DNA from: Eurosta solidaginis
Taxonomy: Eukaryota; Arthropoda; Insecta; Diptera; Tephritidae
Direction of reading: 5' to 3'
NCBI RefSeq assembly: GCF_040869045.1
Contig: NC_090319.1
Location: 373,937,601 to 374,001,600 of the forward strand
Length of the DNA stretch: 64,000 bases
Positions 30,920 through 43,059 of this stretch are shown in pieces (position 1 is the first letter of the stretch; each line of letters opens with the position of its first letter). Made by a program: the position numbers and the translations under genes. Under the pieces are notes generated by a model. The model was not told where the DNA came from, did no database searches, and was given only the letters and a program-made list of their open reading frames with translations.

Positions 30920-31200
30920 CTCCTTCAATTGGCCATAAGTATACTCCCTGAAGGTTTTGAGGAGTGTTATCGATGTTGATTATCCATTTCAGAATATATA
31001 TCCAGTACGATCCAGTAAAAATCACCATTGAGTTACTAGCCCGAACATATCGGGAACGATTTCATATGAACACATTGAACCTTCTAGGCCATAACGTCCC
31101 CAACACCTTATTTCATTATAATCATGGGGTCGCTGAATTGTCGCATCCTAAATATGTCTATGATACATTCATATTAGACGGGATTCCTCTCGCGTAGGTG
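30920..31200 (-). mobile_element. Diverged (CAA)n-type retroposon piece
   Basis: Resembles the minus-strand copy at 63131-63476: CCCTGAAGGTTTTGAGGAGT, ACATTGAACCTTCTAGGCCA and CATGGGGTCGC appear in the same order. The tail is lost. Confidence 0.45.
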
Positions 31201-31463
31201 AGGTTCATAATTGCGTAGGGAAAGCTGTGAAGCAATAAAGCTTTGTATTGATCTTAACAACTCTTGAAATTGCTTACCGACACGGTTATGGTAACGCTTA
31301 AGTAACAAGACGAAAACTATGTAGCGATCGAAAGTTACAACTACAATCAAAGTTACTGTTGTGGCATGTGTTTACCATTGTCCTCAAGTATTCATTTACG
31401 GTTCTAGTAACGACTGCTATTTGCAATTACAATCAAGTTACGCTATACGTTTACCTACTAGTC

Positions 31464-31735
31464 CCCGGCAAAGCAACATCAGAAATTTCAAACCAAGTTT
31501 TTCAATTAGAAAAAAGTTTTTCTAAGCGTGGTCGACGCTCGACAGTGATTTGACAAGAATTTCAAGCATATTTCTGCCATGAAAAGCTTCTCAGTGAAAA
31601 CTCGACCTCCAGATGCCCTTCGGAGTAGGCGTACAACATGTAGGTCCCGACGCAAATTGGAAGAGAAGCTTGGCATAAAATATTTTCGGTGGCTATCGCG
31701 CCTTAAAAAAAATTATTATTTTTATTTCTTTTACT
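31464..31735 (+). mobile_element. 5'-truncated tRNA-derived SINE
   Basis: From CCCCGGCAAAGCAACATCAG through GCCATGAAAAGCTTCTCAGT to GGTGGCTATCGCGCCTTAAA and a T-rich tail, matching the body of the full copy at 57.9-58.3 kb. The promoter head is missing. Confidence 0.8.
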
Positions 31736-31739
31736 AATT

Positions 31740-32220
31740 ACAGTTACTGCTACGCTTACTATTTGTTTTATTTAATTTACTGCCGGTTACGGCTACTGCT
31801 ACACTTATGGCTACATTGTATTTATGGTAACGGTCACGGTTATGAATATTGTTGAGGTTTTGGTTAAGGTTAGGGATATGGTTAGGTTTTAGTTACGGTT
31901 ATGATTACGGTTGCTGTTACGGTATTGGTTATGGTTATGAATACAGTTCTAGTCATAATTATGAAAGCGGTTATGGTTACGGTTACTGTTACGGTTATTG
32001 TTACGCTTACGGTTACGGTAAGCGTGACGAATACGGCTATGGTAGTGGTTATGATTACGGCTATAGGTACGGTTGCGGTTACGATGATGGTAAGGATTAA
32101 GATTACGATAATCGTTACGGCTACAGTTAAGTGGTTATGATTACGGTTATAGGTACGATTGCGGTTACGATGATGGTAAGGATTAAGATTACGGTAACCG
32201 TTACGGCTACAGTTAAGCTT
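31740..32220. repeat. GGTTAC/GGTTAT hexamer field, copy 1
   Basis: Nearly 0.5 kb of imperfect GGTTAC and GGTTAT hexamers. The glycine/tyrosine-rich frame across it is a by-product of the repeat. Confidence 0.8.
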
Positions 32221-32584
32221 ATGTTACTTATGTTGTGATGACACCTCTTGCATATACAATTTAAATATGCAAGCCGAATCTCGTTAAAGATGCAAAATCA
32301 AGCAATACCAAATGTTAAAAAACACAGTTAAAAATGCAATTTATATGATACCTTAACGGAAAGCGATAAAAATCCAAAATTGAACTACGCAAGCAACCAA
32401 ATTATTAGCAGCTGCAAGCTTCAAGAATTTATAACGCTATTCAAAAGCTTAGCTACACACAACTGATAATCCAATTGTATTTTATAGTTTATTGCAGTGC
32501 AAACAAATTTTATATGCACCAAACATTTTTTATTGGCAACAGTTTTAAGAACAAATCAAAATATTCCAAAATAAATGTTAAACA

Positions 32585-35450
32585 AGTAAGGAAGGTTAAG
32601 TTCGGGTGTAACCGAACATTACATACTCAGTTGAGAGCTATGGTGACAACATAAGGGAAAATAACCATGTAGGAAAATGAACCGAGGGAAACCTTGGAAT
32701 GTGTTTGTATGACATGTGTATCAAACGAAAGGCATTAAAGAGTATTTTATGAGGGAGTGGGCCATAGTTCTATAGGTGGACGCCATTTAGGGATATAGCC
32801 ATAAAGGTGGATCAGGGTTGACTCTAGAATGCGTTTGTACGATATGGGTATCAAATTAAAGGTGTTAATGAGTATTTTAAAAGGGAGTAATCCTTAGTTC
32901 CATAGGTGGACGCCGTTTCGAGATATCGCCACAAAGGTGGAACAGGGGTGACCCTAGAATTTGTTTGTACAATATGGGCATCAAACGAATGGTGTTAATG
33001 AGTATTTTAAAAGGGAGTGGGCCTTAGTTTTATAGGTGGATGCCGTTTCGAAATATCGCCATAAAGGTGGACCAGGGTTGACCCTAGAATGTGTTTGTAC
33101 GATAGGGGTATCAAATTAAAGGTATTAATGAGGGTTTTAAAAGGGAGTGGTGGTTGTTGTATAGTTCGTCGCCTTTTCGAGATATCGCCATAAAGGTGGA
33201 CCAGGGGTGACTCTAGAATGCGTTTGTACGATATGGGTATCAAATGAAAAGTGTTAATGAGTATTTTAAAACGGAGTAATCCTTAGTTCCATAGGTGGAC
33301 GCCGTTTCGAGATATAGCCATAAAGGTGGACCAGGGGTGACCCTAGAATTTGTTTGTTCAATATGGGCATCAAACGAAAGGTGTTAATGAGTATTTTAAA
33401 AGGGAGTGGGCCTTAGTTCTATAGGTGGACGCCGTTTCGAAATATCGCCATAAAGGTGGACCAGGGGTGACTCTAGAATGTGTTTTTAAGATATGGGTAT
33501 CAAATTAAAGGTATTAATGAGGGTTTTAAAAGGGAGTGGTGGTTGTTGTATAGGTGGTCCCATTTTCGAAATATCGCCATAAAGGTGGACCAGGTGTGAC
33601 TCTAGAATTTGTTGGTACAATATGGGTATCAAAAGAAAGGTGTTAATGAGTATTTTAAAAGGGAGTGGGCCTTAGTTCTATAGGTGGACGCCTTTTCGAG
33701 GTATCGCAAAAAAGGTGGACCAGGGGTGACTCTAGACTTTGCTAGTGCGATATGGGTATCAAATGAAAGGTGTTAATGAGTATTTTTAAAAGGGAGTGGG
33801 CCTTCGTTCTATAGGTGTTCGCCTTTTCGAGATATCGCCATAAAGGTGGACCAGGGGTGACTTTAGAATATGTTTGTACGATATGGGTATCAAACGAAAG
33901 GAGTTAATGAGTATTTTAAAAGGGAGTGGGCCTTAGTTCTATAGGTGGACGCCTTTTCGAGATATCGCCATAAAGTTGGACCAGGGGTGACTCTAGAATG
34001 AGTTTGTACGATATGGGTATCAAAGTAAAGGTATTAATGAGAGTTTGAAAAGGGAGTGGTGGTAGTTGTATATGTGAAGGCGTTTTCCAGATATCGACCA
34101 AAATGTGGACCAGGGTGACCCAGAACATCATTTGTTGGATACCGCTAATTTATTTATATATGTAATACCTGCCAAGATTTTAAGGGTTTTTTATTTCGCC
34201 CTGCAGAACTTTTTCATTTTCTTCTACTTAATATGGTAGGTGTCACAACCATTTTATAAAGTTTTTCTAAAGTTATATTTCGCTTCAATAAAACAATCCA
34301 ATTACCTTACCATGTTTCATCCCTTTTTTCGTATTTGGTATAGAATTATGGCATTTTTTTTTCATTTTTCGTAATTTTCGATATCGAAAAAGTGGGCGTG
34401 GTCATAATCGGATTTCTTTCATTTTTCATATCAAGATAAAGTGAGTTCAAGTAAGTACGTGAACTAAGTTCATTAAAGATATGTCGATTTTTGCTCAAGT
34501 TATCGTGTTAACGGCCATGCGGAAGGACAGACGGACGACTGTGTATAAAAACTGGGCGTGGCATCAACCGATTTCGCCCATTTTCACAGAAAAGAGTTAA
34601 CGTCATAAAATCTATGCCCCTACCAAATTTCAAAAGGATTGGTTAATTTTTGTTCGACTTATGGCGTTAAAAGTATCCTAGACAAATTAAATGAAAAAGG
34701 GCGGAGCCACGCCCATTTTGAAATTTTCTATTATTTTTGTATTTTGTTGCACTATATCATTACTGGAGTTGAATGTTGACATAATTTACTTATATACTGT
34801 AAAGATATTAGATTTTTTGTTACAATTTTACTTTAAAAAATTTTTTTTTTTAAAAGTGGGTGTGGTCCTTCTCCGATTATGCTTATTTTTATTAAGCGTA
34901 CATATAGTAATAGGAGTAACGTTCCTGCCAAATTTCATCATGATATCTTCAACAACTGCCAAATTACAGCTTGCAAAATTTTAAATTACCTTCTTTTAAA
35001 AGTGGGCGGTGCCACGCCCGTTGTCCAAAATTTTACTAATTTTCTATTCTGCGTCATAAGTTCAACTCATCTATCAAGCTTCATCGCTTTATCTCTCTTT
35101 TGTAATGAATTATCGCAATTTTTCGGTTTTTCGAAATGTTCGATATCGAAAAAGTGGGCGTGGTTATAGTCCGATATCGCTCATTTTAAATAGCGATCTG
35201 AGATGGGTGCTCCCTACATACCAAATTTCATCAAGATACCTCAAAATTTACTCAAGTTATCGTGTTAACGGACGGACGGACGGACGGACGGACGGACGGA
35301 CATGGCTCAATCAAATTTTTTTTCGATCCTGATTATTTTGATATATGGAAGTCTATGTCTATCTCGATTCCTTTATATATGTACAACCAACCGTTATCCA
35401 ATCAAACTTAATATACTCTATGAGCTCTGCTCAACTGAGTATAAAAACAA
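32585..35450 (+). mobile_element. Long repeat element, complete copy, with internal satellite-like array
   Basis: Begins AAGTTCGGGTGTAACCGAAC followed by ATACTCAGTTGAGAGCT, and ends AGCTCTGCTCAACTGAGTAT, so the two termini are partly complementary. The interior has a tandem array, then spacer blocks with GTGGGCGTGG/GCCACGCCC motifs and a (CGGA)n run. No recognisable protein. It is probably a non-autonomous DNA element; the class is not certain. Confidence 0.7.
32680..34130. repeat. Tandem array of about 130-bp units
   Basis: About eleven units carrying GGTATCAAANGAAAGGTGTT, AATGAGTATTTTAAAAGGGA, GTGGACGCCNTTTCGAGATA and AAGGTGGACCAGGGGTGACT. Units differ by scattered substitutions and small indels. 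Confidence 0.85.
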
Positions 35451-36314
35451 ATCGTATTATCACTAAAATCGCGGACGCACAACATAATCCCATGCGATTT
35501 TACAGCAGTGACTAATTTTATGTCTTGCAGGTGCAATGCGCAAATCTGGTGACAACTTCATGCAATTGCATTTTGCAACCAAGAAAGAACCAATTCGTTG
35601 TAAAAAAAAGCTTTGCAATTACAGTCTGTGCCGTGCCACAAATTGTTTGTAATAATGCTTTTCATGTTGTTGACAATAAACAGCTGAATAAAGTGAATTT
35701 ATGCAAATGCAAATTGCTAGCAATAAATTGGTGCGAGGGTGATGCTATGTTTGCAAAAGCAATTTGTTGTGATCATTCAAAGTTTATGATTCATAAAATG
35801 TAAAGTTCATTTTTGGTTCTGCGCTAGTTTGCGCAGTTTGCCGAATTGTATTTACGTAACAAAGTGTTGTTTTTCAAAATCGCGATATAAAAGAGGAAGA
35901 TATGAAGGTTAACCAAATAATTTGCAGCTAAAATCACCACATCTCTACCAAAAGTGTAGGTTATTCTAGATGTACGGAACAGTTGGATCCATCATCAAAA
36001 ACAAAAAACAAAAAAACTTTGCAAAATATCTGTGCTTCCAGATCCGTAACTTATAATTGCTATAAATGCACAAAATTTTGAATTCAATTTACTTTGAATA
36101 AAAATACACGTTGTCGAGTAAACATGAAAAACTGACTGGCTCTGCCATAAGCGCAGAAGGAATGGTCTTTTTCAAAGCTTTTCCAGGTAAATAGTGGAGA
36201 TATTATGAATATGATTTAACAGGTTAAATTAAGGAAACCGGAGATTTTGCGTAAAATGGCTATAATTCTAGATTAAATACAATTCTGCTTGGTATTCTGA
36301 AACGATTTTCAAGA

Positions 36315-36735
36315 TTGTGGAGTATTCCGCACCCTCTGTCGCTGAACCCTCGAATAAATAACTTAAATCTTCAATAAAGGAAAATTTGCTTTATTCAAAC
36401 ACTACTTTGGTAGTAGTAAATCACAACTAAATTACTCGCGTACTGCACTTATACAGTGCTAAAATCAAAGTGATTGATTATTCCTCACCATGTGGTGCTT
36501 TTATACTCACAGTTACTTCGTTCGTCTAGTTCTCCATAGATCTAGACTTTTTGCGAATAGCCCTCTCAAATAGATATAGCACAATGTTTGTAATTTAGCT
36601 ATATGCATGTATATGTGTGATTAATATAATCTTCGCTCTTAGCCAGAATAATCAAAAGTTTCTTCAGTAGGCAGTACTTTCTTTCTTCGTGTCGAAATTG
36701 ACTTGCCATATTATTAGAAACTAATACTTTTTCAA
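36315..36735 (-). mobile_element. LTR of a second, related family
   Basis: Minus-strand relative of the LTR at 60223-61441: shared blocks include CACTACTTTGGTAGTAGTAA and AAATTACTCGCGTACTGCAC. Its outer end is TGTGGAGTATTCCGC; the U3 end is truncated. Confidence 0.6.
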
Positions 36736-36739
36736 ATAA

Positions 36740-37140
36740 ATACGAAGATGCTACCCCTAGCGGGGTATCTGGTGCCTGTCGTAAAAAGACGACTAAAATA
36801 CATTAATGGTTAAAAAGGTTGTTAACTGCAAGCCCTTCAAGAGGTTGCTAGCACAATTCATAGCTTCTCCAACAAATTGTCAACCTCACCTATCCATGGG
36901 GAGTCCTGTCTCTTTAGAGGCCTAGGCTATGGCGACCTCAAGTTCCTCATGGAACTAGGGAGTGGGAGCGAGATGACCTAAAAGGCTTAATGTGGTCATA
37001 TTAAATCATTCTTGAGATGATCGGCTTGTACTTTGATGGTGCTTGTTAGAGGAATGTACAGAATCCCTATTAGGTAAAGGACCATCAATTCGATAACACT
37101 CTCCAAAACTTTCGGGGAGTGACCTCAGTGAAATTCCTTG
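36740..37140 (+). mobile_element. (CAA)n-family retroposon, long copy without tail
   Basis: Starts with GCGGGGTATCTGGTGCCTGT and CGTAAAAAGACGACTAAAAT and runs through CCTCATGGAACTAGGGAGTG, GAGATGATCGGCTTGTACTT and TTTCGGGGAGTGAC. It lacks the terminal CAA repeat. Confidence 0.65.
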
Positions 37141-39055
37141 TCTATATTAGTGAAAAAGTAGGAAGAACATTGGCAAAATTGAGGTAATGGGCCAAGGCAC
37201 GTGTCTTTGGCTTTCAAACGTCCGTTTAGAGCTCTGACTAAAACAGTAATTAGCAGATTATTTCAACTTGTATTTCAACAATTTTCTTAAGTCTGCAGCT
37301 TCCTCTGATCTCGGTGAGAGATAGCATATCTGTATGTTTTAGCACTGTTGTTTCAAGCACAGCGCGCTTTTTATCAAGGGATCCAAAACCCTTCTTTTTC
37401 TTCAGCTTCCAATAGGTGGGTGGAATGCCTTTAAGCAGTGATATCCATAAAAATTCAATTAGTTTGTGTCCAACTTTATGGAGATTGGAAAGGAAGATAA
37501 GGGAAAGAGGAGAAAAGAGATAGAGGAAAACTTAGGGTAAAGAAAGCAACATGAAAAAGGACAGGTAAAATGAAATTTGAGTGCAGGGCTAATGCTGTTC
37601 TCATAAGTAACAATGGTTCGATGATTGTTACGAACGTATATGCTCACGCCTGATCGACGAACACAGGTATTGGTGCTAAAATCTACCCGGACTCAATTGA
37701 TGTTTACGCCATTTAAACTCTTTCATATTCCAGCGTGTCTCAGGCAGTAGTTCACGCGATTGACAAATCTGCAAGCCACTTGCCGCGACGGGAAAATATA
37801 ATATTGAACCGGAGCATAACTCTTAAGCTAATTATCTTCTCTGCCTCTGTAGGTAGCATAAAAGCGCTGCACTACCTACTAGCTCAAAGTTTATGCAAAC
37901 AAATATTTAGCTGCTTTTCCCAACACCCATAGCAGCGAAACAGAAGTGAAATATTACCGCGTGGTCTGCAGTAACATAAGATATATGACGTAACACGTAA
38001 TTATAATAAGAGAGGGACAATGAATCTTTGGCATTTACCGGTTATTGAGCTAAAGGAACGCATTCGGAAAAGATGGGTGTTCCAGACAATGATCCCTGCA
38101 GAATCTCTAACTAGGTAACTGCGAGAGACTGTTAAGGATTGTCTGTGTAATTGGACGGCTTTAGCTTAAACTAATCGAAAATCCTTCGTAAATATCTTTT
38201 GGAAAACCTTGAAAGATTATCGGAAATGAGATTGCAAATTTTTACAATTCAGCATTAATAAAGATTAGATGAGATTTATAACATCAAAATGCATATTAAA
38301 TGGCGAGCTTAGTCGTAGCCATTATACCCACCCACCTAATGTCTAGGCCGTGGATGGAGTCCTTCCCAAACTTCCTGAATTGTTTATTGAAAAAGTTTCA
38401 ATAAGTCTTGTGTAAGAAATTGCCCTAAAAGATGCTTATCAATAGTTTAAGGCTAGCTTTGCAAGCACTGACGGAGTTTAAAGGAAGATAAACATGCTAA
38501 AGAAATTTGGCGGCATTAAAACTAGGAAAAGAAAATTTTACGATGAAAGTGTTGATAAGTGAAAGAGACGAAAGTTGCGACTTTAGATTTCCCCAATGGG
38601 ATTAGTGACGGACGCTATTTACAGAACGAATCGAATACACCGCCTCCGTCTTTCCACTCAGCGCAATGATAAAACGCGCGGAAAGTCCATAAAAGGGTGC
38701 CCCCATTGCCATTCTGTAGGGCAACACAACATTAAAAGTGAAAGATAATGCATCGCTATATATAATTTTGAACAGTAACGATAGCTTTGCGATTGTTCGG
38801 AACGGCTAAGATAATGTCATGAGAAAATGTTTGTGCAGGCGCCGAAAGCCCCAAGGAAACAGCAAGGAAAGTCTCTTCAAAAAAATAAATAGTCCAGGGA
38901 TTGAGAAAAAAGAGAAAGTGATGACTTAGTAGTGAATTGTCTCTTTGGGGCGCTTCTGTATACACACGAGGAAGATGGTGCGAATGAAGCATGCAAGGCC
39001 TGGTAATGGATTCCGAAATCAAAAGTACCCCACAGTCTCAAAAAAACATATGAGC
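37140..39055. other. No recognisable gene or repeat
   Basis: A purine-rich stretch on the plus strand at 37484-37565 is the only compositional feature. I see no conserved reading frame. Confidence 0.4.
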
Positions 39056-39065
39056 AAATTCAGGT

Positions 39066-39500
39066 GTATGCATATGAAACCGGTATTGGCATCTAGCGAT
39101 CAGTAGGTACAATTGTAGGAAGAGTCAAAACTTACCACTGCCGCTAGTTGGCGTCTTGGATCTGTCAACAATATCCAATACCAAACATTTCAAGTTTCAT
39201 ACAACATCGTGTTTTTATCACTTTTGAAAATATCGAAAAACGTGCCTTCAAACAACGACTTGCGGGGAGCATTAATTTTCTGCTTCCATTTGAGTAAATC
39301 GGCGATAGAATCTCATCGAATGCTTGGCGAAGCTTACGGAGAGCACGCTCTTGGTCGTACGCAGTATAATGAGTGGTTCAACAAGTTTAAAAGTGGTAAT
39401 TATGATGTGAGAAACGCTGACCGCGGCAAACCACCGAAATTGTTCGAGGACGTCGGACGTCGGAAAATGTTTTTATACCAAATTATAATATGGCTAGCTT
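39066..39500 (+). pseudogene. mariner transposase N-terminal fragment
   Basis: The left end CAGGTGTATGCATATGAAAC looks like a mariner-type TIR. In one frame, SAIESHRMLGEAYGEHALGR, WFNKFKSGNYDV and DRGKPPKLFED match the helix-turn-helix N-terminus of mariner transposases. It breaks off after about 70 codons; the catalytic DDD part is absent. Confidence 0.75.
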
Positions 39501-39560
39501 GAAACTTAAGGTGGCATCCCCACTAGGCAACATTTCTGTAGAAATCCGAAGTTATATATT

Positions 39561-40092
39561 GTAGCTAATTTTAGGATATTTACCTCACTACTTTGGTAGT
39601 GGTACTTCACAATTAAATTACTCGCTTACTTTTCACTTATAGCGTGTTCAAATCAAACTGACTGATTATTCCTCAGCTGGCGCTGTTTTTATACTTCCAA
39701 TTGCATCGTCCGCCTGTTTCTCCTAGGGTCTTGACACGACAAGCCTTCTCGAGCACTTGCTTCCTCATTTCTGTATGTCATATTCAGTCTTCTTGTTATA
39801 TGCGTGTGTATGTATGAGTAATAATGTCTGCGCTTTAAGCTGTTGTTTACATGTATGTGTAATAACGTTTGAGCTGTTATGCGCTCTCATTGTTGCCTTC
39901 TATGTATATATGTATATGGCTAACTAATATGTGATGCTTATTGCTGTGTTCATGTATGTCGGGTTTCTCTTTCTTTCTCTCTCTTTGCAGCTGTTTATAT
40001 GTATATGCGTGATTGCTTGCTTTGTTGTTATTATTGTGCATCATTTATTAACTAGCGGCGTAGTGATGTGCCGAAGTTGCTAATATTCGCCA
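39561..40092 (-). mobile_element. LTR of the second family
   Basis: Shares TCACTACTTTGGTAGTGGTA and AATTACTCGCTTAC with the LTRs at 36.3 and 60.2 kb. It ends GCTAATATTCGCCA (plus strand), the complement of the expected 5' LTR end. The other end is eroded. Confidence 0.65.
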
Positions 40093-40414
40093 TATTATTG
40101 TTCGTGTGATATATTTTTGGATTTCTTATAATTTCTAATAATTTGGTTTTTTATTTCAAATAAATGACAATCTCCTACGAAGCAATATCCCAATAGAAGA
40201 ACTTTCTCGTCTAAATATCCTATCTAGAAATCCAAAATATTTCCATTGAAATATGGCTTCAAACTCCTTTAATTGGATCATCATTATATTGGGCTATCTC
40301 CGAGACAGTTGCGGCTATAGGAAAGAATATTTATGACAATTGTAGTGGGCAATTTCAGAATTGTTTTTAGTTGAATTCGGCTTTCCATATTTAAGGAAAA
40401 ATATTGTGACTAAG

Positions 40415-40903
40415 CCACAACAACAATAAAGCAGGCAGTCACTTGTATCTACATAAACGAATCAATCATTATGTCTACACATGCGTACGTACACGCAGCG
40501 GAGAGAAAACGCTCAAACACATGCATATATCTTATCAGAGATGCGCTCAAAAGGCAATAATTTGTGCAAGTAACAGTCACATATACACGCGCATATGAGA
40601 AGCTATAAACGTAGTTATAGTTGGTAATTTTATAGCTGCTAACTAATTAGTAAATTCTAGAATAGAACCGCCTAGAAATATGTCAACGAGGAAACCAAAC
40701 ACTATAAAAGTGGCAACAGTTGAGGCACGAAAATCAGTTTGGTTTAAGCACGCTATCTGTCGAACAATAGAAGTGTTATTTTGAAAGTAGTCTAATAAAA
40801 CCATTTTGCATTATCGAATACTGGAGTTATTTATTCAACAGTTTAGTGATTCGAACGTTAGCATAAGGTTGCAAATAAGCGGAATTGCAGTAAATTCGTT
40901 ACA
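40415..40903 (+). mobile_element. Solo LTR, copy 3 (489 bp)
   Basis: Starts TGTGACTAAGCC (a short deletion relative to copy 1) and ends AAATTCGTTACA, flanked by ATAT (40411-40414 and 40904-40907). TATAAAAG at 40703 and TCAGT at 40734 repeat the promoter layout of copy 1. Confidence 0.85.
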
Positions 40904-42019
40904 ATATTATGGTTTAGGTATTTTTTTTTTTTGTAGACCATCCTAATAATGTTGAAATAAGTAAATATTATGGCTACTCAGCTCAAGAATATATTAGCTA
41001 ACCCAAAAGTATGTTTGCAATGAAAACTATTACATTCTTTGCCTTCTGAGTGGCCGCCAATAAAGAAAAAGTCTGAGTGTTTGAAACATTGCATGCGAGG
41101 GGCTGAAAATGCCATTGTGGCATGAAATAGCAATTTGTTAGCGTACACTACAGGTTGCACAAGTTCGTGAGTAGTATTGCATGTTGGTGTTGTTGTAGTG
41201 CAGTATACCGTGAACCCACCGCAACACCGTTACTTCCGATTACAATTATAAAATTTTAGTACTTCCTGTTATATTTTTTATGTAAATAAAATTATTTAAT
41301 TTTAGCTTCCGGCTTAGTTATTTAAAACTGCCCATAAACATGAAAGTTCCCCTTCTTAATGAAAATATAATTATACATATAATGCAGATTAGCCTATGAT
41401 AGGCTAATTTGCAAAGAACTGCAGTTGGAATAGTGCAGTCTGGGACTGCATCAGCAAGCGTTTGTTTAAGCTAACCAATTAAATTTGTAAGTATACTTAG
41501 CAAGAGATGCAACTGGGATGACAACTCTTTTATTTATAAATCGCAAACTGAGTGATGAGAGAGCAAGTGTGTTCAGAAGGTGAAGCGGAACAGGAATACC
41601 AATAGGAAACGGGAAGGCAGGGGATGATTGAAAAGTACAGGGAGAGTGATACGGGGAAAGGTTGTGAGAGGTGTGTGACTTTTTTAACCGCTTGAACGCT
41701 TTTTTCCCATCCAACCGTTAGCGCCAGTCATATTTATTTATTTTATAATCTGGCGCCAATTGATTCTAATGGATCTTAGATTGTTTTTCACTTGATCCTA
41801 CCAGCAGAGAAAGTGCCTAAGTTTTCGTTTACTCTTTTCCGACGGAAGTCCAAGGAAAATTGGACACTAAAGATACACAGGTATTAGCGGCGTTGGTTCC
41901 GCATTGAAATTGAAAATATAGCTAGTGGAGCACATTACATGCAGGGCATATATGTAAACATTGTTTAGGTCGGTGTTGCTTCTATATAAGTAAGAGTTTA
42001 ACTTACATATTACAATATC

Positions 42020-42550
42020 CAGATCGAAGATGTGCTAGAGTTTATGTCTATGTCTGAATTTAGTTTCCCCGCAAAACGGCTGTGCGAAATAACGTTGGGC
42101 AATACTATCAGCTCACCCAAAACTGGGAACTACCTATCTGGGCCGTTCGAAACTAAACGAGCGTTCAGGCAGCGCGACTTCCTATCGTGTGATTTCTTTT
42201 GTTTGATGCTGGAGAAAGTTAACTAAGTGTAGAACTTAATAGCCCTTTAATAATATTCTATAAAAGCGTGCAATTACTGGCGTATGCTGATGACAAGTCA
42301 CTTATCGTATCCGTCCTGCTATATGGTGCAGAAGCATGACGACAACATCAGATGAAGCGACTCAGTGAGTATTCGAGAGAAAAGTTCTTTGAAAGATGTG
42401 TGGGCCTCTACGCGTAGGCGATGGCGAGTACCGAAGAAGGTCCAATTGACCAATTGGCTTCAGTTACCAGTGTGAGGAAGAGACTGGCGCGCCTTGTTGG
42501 ACGGACATAACCGTTTCAACGGTTAAGCTCCAATTTAGTAAGTAAGTAAG
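42020..42550 (+). mobile_element. LINE fragment (RTE-like), RT YADD and 3' end
   Basis: GCGTATGCTGATGAC encodes AYADD, the RT active-site motif. After a deletion come CAGATGAAGCGACTCAGTGA and GGACGGACATAACCGTTTCA, and a (TAAG)n tail at about 42538-42550. Same family as 46.8-49.4 kb. Internal deletions remove most of the protein. Confidence 0.75.
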
Positions 42551-42719
42551 ATTTTCAGTGACGATCCAGCGCGCAATTGGATGCAAACGTACAAAAGTAG
42601 TGTTTGGTTCGCGAAAAAAATCAATTTGGGCATTCCCAGGTGAATAGCGTCCAAAATGTTTTACCACTTGATTCAACTTCCACACATGACTTCATGCTCT
42701 GACTATCGTTATGGTCTGG

Positions 42720-43050
42720 TTTGTGGTTATAATAGACTGTTACGCTTAAGGTTACGGTTATGGTTACGATTGTAGCTATGGTTACAGCTACGTGCATGGT
42801 TACGGTTATTTTTGCGATCATGGTTGATTGCAAGTGTGGTTACTATTATGGTTACGATATGGGTACGGATGTAGTTATGAATAAAGTTTACGTTTAAGGT
42901 TACGGTTAACTTTAAGTTTATGGTTACGGTTATGGTTACATGGATGCTTACGGTTACCTTGATGATTATGGGAATGCTAACAGTCACGGTAATGGTTATG
43001 GTTTATGGTAGCTTTTAAGACTACAGACACGGGCATGGTATGGTTATGGT
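42720..43050. repeat. GGTTAC/GGTTAT hexamer field, copy 2
   Basis: Same composition and strand sense as the field at 31.74-32.22 kb, 10.9 kb away. Confidence 0.75.
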
Positions 43051-43059
43051 TTTGGCTTT

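Noticed and set aside
31849..32140. Gly/Tyr-rich frame resembling a cuticle or eggshell protein
   Set aside because: It is the translation of GGTTAC/GGTTAT hexamers; other frames are equally open and there is no signal peptide.
32680..34130. CRISPR-like array
   Set aside because: The units are about 130 bp, contiguous and without short identical repeats separated by unique spacers; the genome is eukaryotic.
42727..42987. Thr/Ile/Val-rich minus-strand frame
   Set aside because: A product of the hexamer field, like the frame at 31.9 kb.
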